A stretch of 64,000 nt of DNA from assembly GCA_039822045.1 (NCBI GenBank), contig JBCBMY010000009.1:62001-126000 (forward strand), read 5' to 3'. The notes under the pieces were generated by a model that made no database searches, was not told the origin of the DNA, and was given only the letters and a program-made list of their open reading frames with translations. Of the stretch, positions 60,697-64,000 are shown piece after piece. Every line of letters starts with the position of its first letter. Within the stretch, counting starts at the first letter, position 1. Origin of the DNA: HLUCCA09 sp039822045. GTDB taxonomy: Bacteria > Pseudomonadota > Alphaproteobacteria > Rhodobacterales > Rhodobacteraceae. The position numbers and the translations under genes were made by a program.

Positions 60697-61437
60697 ATGC
60701 CCAAGCCCTTCCTAATCCTGCAGCTTCGCCCCGAGACCGAGGCGGCCGACGACGAGTATGCGGCCTTCCTCGAGAAAGGCGGCCTTGCACCGGAGGAGAC
60801 CATACGGGTGCGGCTGGAGGCCGAGCCGGTGCCCGACGGGCTGGATCTGAGCACTGTGTCGGGCGTGATCGTGGGCGGTGGTCCGGGCTGTATCTCGGAC
60901 GCACCCGAGGACAAGACGCCCGACGAGGCGCGCTGCGAGGCGGCGTGCCGCGCGCTCTTGCCCGACGTGATTACGCACGACGTGCCCTTTCTCGGCTGTT
61001 GCTATGGGATGGGCCTGCTGGCGGACGCGCTGGGCGGCGAGGTCTCGAAAGCGCGCTACGGCGAGCCGGTCGGGCCGGCCCCGGTGCGGCTGACGGGGGC
61101 CGGGCGCGCCGACCCGCTGCTCGACGGGCTGCCGGACGCGTTCGATGTGCTCGTTGGCCACAAGGAAGCGGCGCAGTCGATGCCCGAAGGCGCTGAGCTG
61201 CTGGTCGAGGGCACGGCCTGCCCGGTGCAGATGATCCGGGTTGGGCAAAACGTCTACGCCACGCAGTTCCACCCCGAGGCCGACGCTGCCGTGTTTGCGC
61301 GACGCATCGAGATCTATAAGCATCGCGGCTATTTCCCGCCCGAGACGGCCGACGCCCTGACAGCCGACGTTGCGCGCGCCGATGCCAGCCATGCGCCGAA
61401 GATCCTTACGAATTTCGTGCGTCGCTACCGCGCGTGA
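60697..61437 (+). CDS. Class I glutamine amidotransferase (GMP synthase-like)
   Basis: The product is 246 residues. The catalytic set is the Cys in FLGCCYGMGLLADALGG, and the His-Glu in ATQFHPEADAA. There is no synthetase domain, so it is a stand-alone amidotransferase, perhaps a gamma-glutamyl hydrolase of the PuuD/YxeM-like kind or a partner of another enzyme. A GGAG at 60684-60687 favours the ATG at 60697 over one six codons upstream. Confidence 0.88.
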   Translation: MPKPFLILQLRPETEAADDEYAAFLEKGGLAPEETIRVRLEAEPVPDGLDLSTVSGVIVGGGPGCISDAPEDKTPDEARCEAACRALLPDVITHDVPFLGCCYGMGLLADALGGEVSKARYGEPVGPAPVRLTGAGRADPLLDGLPDAFDVLVGHKEAAQSMPEGAELLVEGTACPVQMIRVGQNVYATQFHPEADAAVFARRIEIYKHRGYFPPETADALTADVARADASHAPKILTNFVRRYRA

Positions 61438-61590
61438 CGTCGCTCACGAGGCCGTGAGGACGGTTGGGGCTGGACCTTTTGCGCTGGCACCCCATTTGGC
61501 GTGGTCGGCCCGCGAGGGGCCCGCCCGGCCGCCGCGAGACCCGCGACAGTCGGTTCAATGGACCAGCCTTCCAGCACGAAGGAACTTGCC

Positions 61591-62685
61591 ATGACCATCC
61601 ATACTCCCGACCTCTCCGCACGCACTCCGACCCAAGAGGATGCTGCTGCCGCACTCGACACGTTGCGCGCTTGGGCCTCCGCTCAGCCCGCCGAGGCGGT
61701 GCATGCCGATCTCGATCCCGACCTCGCGCTCCTGCTGGACGGCTACCCGAGCTTTGCGCGCGACTACGATGCGGGCTTCTCCGTCGACGCCGCCTATCGC
61801 GCGACCCTTCCCGACCTTCAGAACGGGCCCGAGAGCCTGATCCGTGGCAAGCGCGCCCGGATCCAGCATGTGGGCATCTCGAACTTCCGCCTGCCCCTGA
61901 GGCTCGCGCGCCCGGACGGGACCGAGCTGACCGCGGAGGCGTCGGTCACGGGGACGGTGTCGCTTGAGGCCGACAAGAAGGGCATCAACATGTCCCGCAT
62001 CATGCGCAGCTTCTATGCCGAAGCGGCAGGGCGCGGCGGGCTCGATGTGGCCGACGCGGTGCTCGACGGCTACAAGCGCGATCTGGGGAGCTTCGATGCC
62101 CGCCTGATGCTGCGCTTTTCCTACCCGATGGAGGTGCCGTCGCTGCGCTCGGGCCTCTCGGGCTGGCAGTATTACGACGTCGCGCTCGAGGTCGCCGAGG
62201 CGGCCGGCGTTCGCACCCGCATCCTCCATGTCGACTATGTCTACAGCTCGACATGCCCGTGCTCGCTGGAGCTGTCGGAGCACGCGCGGCGCACGCGGGG
62301 CCAGCTGGCCACGCCCCATTCCCAACGGTCAGTGGCGCGCCTTTCGGTGGTGCTCAAGCCCGGGGCCGCGCTCAGCGTCGAGGATGTTGTGGCGGCCGCA
62401 CGCGCCGCAGTGCCGACCGAAACGCAGGTGATGGTAAAGCGCGAAGACGAGCAGGCCTTCGCCGAACTGAACGCGGCCAACCCGATCTTCGTGGAGGATG
62501 CCGCACGGCTCTTTGCGGGCGCGCTCACGACCCTGCCGGGTGTGGGTGACATCCGCGTGGCAGCGAGCCACCAGGAAAGCCTGCACAGCCACGACGCGGT
62601 CAGCGTCTTGAGCGAGGGCGAGACCTTTGCCGGCGTCGGCGCGCTCGAGCCCCATCTCTTCGCCTCGCTGGTCCATCGAGGCTGA
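61591..62685 (+). CDS. folE2: GTP cyclohydrolase FolE2 (type IB)
   Basis: The product is 364 residues. It converts GTP to dihydroneopterin triphosphate for folate synthesis and can use metals other than zinc. Family marks are RARIQHVGISNFRLPLRL, SYPMEVPSLRSGLSGWQYYD, the metal-binding Cys in YVYSSTCPCSLELSEHARR and the C-terminal HQESLHSHDAVSVL. AAGGAAC before the ATG at 61591 supports this start, and longer readings upstream are unlikely. Confidence 0.93.
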   Translation: MTIHTPDLSARTPTQEDAAAALDTLRAWASAQPAEAVHADLDPDLALLLDGYPSFARDYDAGFSVDAAYRATLPDLQNGPESLIRGKRARIQHVGISNFRLPLRLARPDGTELTAEASVTGTVSLEADKKGINMSRIMRSFYAEAAGRGGLDVADAVLDGYKRDLGSFDARLMLRFSYPMEVPSLRSGLSGWQYYDVALEVAEAAGVRTRILHVDYVYSSTCPCSLELSEHARRTRGQLATPHSQRSVARLSVVLKPGAALSVEDVVAAARAAVPTETQVMVKREDEQAFAELNAANPIFVEDAARLFAGALTTLPGVGDIRVAASHQESLHSHDAVSVLSEGETFAGVGALEPHLFASLVHRG

Positions 62686-62689
62686 GCCG

Positions 62690-63181
62690 TTGGAGCTCGG
62701 CCCCGCGCCGATCCGCTTTGAGGCGGTTGTGGCCGAGCACGATTACGGGCGGATCAAATACGCCTGCATCTATCTGCCGGATGCCGTTGCCGCGGATCTG
62801 CCCCGCGGCGCACGCCTTGCCGGCGAGATCGCCGGGCGGTCGTGGCAGGGCGGGCTGGTTGCCGCGGGCCAGGGGCGCTTCTTCCTCATCCTCTCGGCCC
62901 GGTTTCTGAAGGCGATCGGTGCGGGCGTAGGGACCCGCGCCGCCGTGGCCCTGGCCCTGACCGATCCCGACGAGGTGCTGGTGCCCGTGCCTTTGGCCGA
63001 GGCGCTGAGCGAAGCGCCCGATCTGGCCGCGGTCGGGGAAGGGCTGTCGCCCGGGGCCCGTCGCGGCTGGGCCCACCGGGTCGACAGCGCCAAGCGCGAG
63101 GAGACGCGGATGGCGCGCGTGTCAGAGGTTCTCGCGGCCCTCGAGAGCGACGATCCGAGCCCCTATCGCAACCGCCGGTGA
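62690..63181 (+). CDS. DUF1905/YdeI-type protein
   Basis: The product is about 163 residues. The first 95 residues resemble DUF1905 (RFEAVVAEHDYGRIKYACIYLPDAVAADLPRG, RFLKAIGAGVG). The end has the YdeI/OmpD-associated helical pattern (LSPGARRGWAHRVDSAKREETRMARVSEVLAAL). The start is uncertain: I used TTG at 62690, five bases after the folE2 stop, because an in-frame ATG further up lies inside folE2. Function is unknown. Confidence 0.72.
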   Translation: MELGPAPIRFEAVVAEHDYGRIKYACIYLPDAVAADLPRGARLAGEIAGRSWQGGLVAAGQGRFFLILSARFLKAIGAGVGTRAAVALALTDPDEVLVPVPLAEALSEAPDLAAVGEGLSPGARRGWAHRVDSAKREETRMARVSEVLAALESDDPSPYRNRR

Positions 63182-63250
63182 CCCCTCGGCAAGGGTTGCC
63201 CACCGCGCCTGCGCTTGACAGCCGGCTACCCCAGCGCCATCCCTCCGACC

Positions 63251-64000
63251 ATGTTCGACATCCGCCCCGTTGGATATGTGATCGGCCTTCTGGTGGCGGT
63301 GCTCGGCGTCTCCATGCTGCTGCCGATGATCGCCGATATGGTCGAGGGCAACGAGCACTGGCCGGTTTTCTTTGAATCAGCGCTGGTCACAACGCTTGCG
63401 GGCGGCCTCATCGCATTGGCCTGCGCCAATGGGGTTGGTGCGGGGCTGACGCTGCGCCAGACGTTCCTTCTCACTTCGGCGGTCTGGTTCGCGCTGCCGG
63501 TCTTCGGGGCGATCCCGTTCGTGCTGGGTGCCACCGAGGCGCGGGTGGTCGACGCCGTGTTCGAGGCGATGTCGGGCCTCACGACCACAGGCTCAACCGT
63601 GTTTTCCGGGCTCGACGATATGCCCGCCGGCCTGTTGCTCTGGCGGGGGCTGATGCAGTGGTTCGGCGGCATCGGCATCGTGGTGTTCGCGATGGTCTTT
63701 CTGCCCGAACTGCGCGTGGGCGGCATGCAGATCTTCCGCTCGGAATCCTTCGACACGCTGGGCAAGATCCTGCCGCGGGCGGCCGAGATCGCCGCCCAGA
63801 TCTTCTGGATCTATGTGGCGCTCACGGGGGCCGCCTTTCTCGGCTTCACCATGGTGGGCATGGGGGCCTTCGACGCGCTCGCGCATGCACTCACCTCGGT
63901 GTCGACCGGCGGGTTTTCGACGACCGACGCCTCGTTCGGGGCCTTCAAGGGCGCCCCGGAATATGTGTGCACAATGGTCATGCTCCTCGCGAGCCTGCCC
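63251..64000 (+). CDS. trkH: TrkH-family potassium uptake protein (N-terminal part)
   Basis: The gene runs off the right edge after 250 codons with no stop. It begins MFDIRPVGYVIGLLVAVLGV. The first two selectivity-filter repeats are visible: EAMSGLTTTGSTVFSGLDDMP and ALTSVSTGGFSTTDASFGAF, with LLLWRGLMQWFGGIGIVVFAM between them. It is the membrane subunit of the Trk potassium importer, which normally works with TrkA. Confidence 0.93.
   Translation, partial: MFDIRPVGYVIGLLVAVLGVSMLLPMIADMVEGNEHWPVFFESALVTTLAGGLIALACANGVGAGLTLRQTFLLTSAVWFALPVFGAIPFVLGATEARVVDAVFEAMSGLTTTGSTVFSGLDDMPAGLLLWRGLMQWFGGIGIVVFAMVFLPELRVGGMQIFRSESFDTLGKILPRAAEIAAQIFWIYVALTGAAFLGFTMVGMGAFDALAHALTSVSTGGFSTTDASFGAFKGAPEYVCTMVMLLASLP

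Overview
The window is about 64 kb of high-GC DNA. It appears to come from an alphaproteobacterium of the Rhodobacteraceae (roseobacter type) that makes vitamin B12 by the aerobic route and carries light-harvesting genes. The evidence is the complete oxygen-dependent cob gene set (cobG, cobF, cobN), a puc (LH2) operon preceded by two TGT-N12-ACA boxes of the PpsR/CrtJ type, an FeS-type bacterial cryptochrome (CryB/PhrB), a Hint-domain protein of a kind common in roseobacters, and a FYDLN-acid protein. The species cannot be named from the sequence alone.

Layout. (1) 1-10.5 kb: cobN(partial)-cobG-cobH-cobI-cobJ, convergent cobK, then cobL-cobE-25-codon ORF-cobM-cobB-cobA-cobF, mostly joined by 4-base stop/start overlaps. 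(2) 10.6-13.9 kb, minus strand: a BtuDFC-type ABC transporter led by a cobalamin riboswitch and a small leader ORF. (3) 13.9-16 kb, minus strand: two sugar ABC permeases. (4) 16.2-23.3 kb: a GntR regulator, a DUF1028 protein and a family-5 (peptide/nickel type) ABC importer with a fused permease-ATPase gene. (5) 23.4-38.8 kb: the sugar-binding protein and ATPase that probably complete the permeases of block 3, followed by a full set for non-phosphorylating L-fucose breakdown (mutarotase, dehydrogenase, lactonase, L-fuconate dehydratase, ketodeoxyfuconate dehydrogenase, diketo-acid hydrolase), with two PfkB kinases, a sugar isomerase and an SgcQ/BtpA-SgcX/M42-FGGY kinase trio. (6) 38.9-45.5 kb, minus strand: an exosortase, one VIT/VWA protein with a PEP-CTERM-like tail, a two-component system and a secreted protein of unknown function. 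(7) 46-50.6 kb: a Hint-domain protein and the puc operon pucB-pucA-pucC plus a gene for a protein built of 15-residue repeats. (8) 50.8-54.1 kb: an IS481-type remnant, cryB and an unusual photolyase-like gene. (9) 54.5-64 kb: an EamA transporter, LysR regulator, linear amide hydrolase, LysR remnant, tRNA-Ala(GGC) and housekeeping genes up to a truncated trkH.

How the genes connect. A palindrome, best copy TAACATGCTAGCATGTTA, occurs at five places: before the sugar permeases, between the binding protein and ATPase, before L-fuconate dehydratase, at the start of a GntR/FadR-type regulator, and between the aldo-keto reductase and the SgcQ-like gene. These five copies tie the split transporter and all catabolic genes into one probable regulon of the regulator at 30965-31696. 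The family-5 importer interrupts this block and carries a different palindrome (TTATCATGATAA).

The most unusual items are the 15-residue repeat protein at the end of the puc operon, an LH2 alpha chain with a long C-terminal tail and Phe44-Leu45 (typical of blue-shifted LH2), the SgcQ-SgcX-FGGY trio inside the fucose regulon, the one-target exosortase locus, and a photolyase-like protein whose alpha/beta domain appears to lie after the FAD domain instead of before it.
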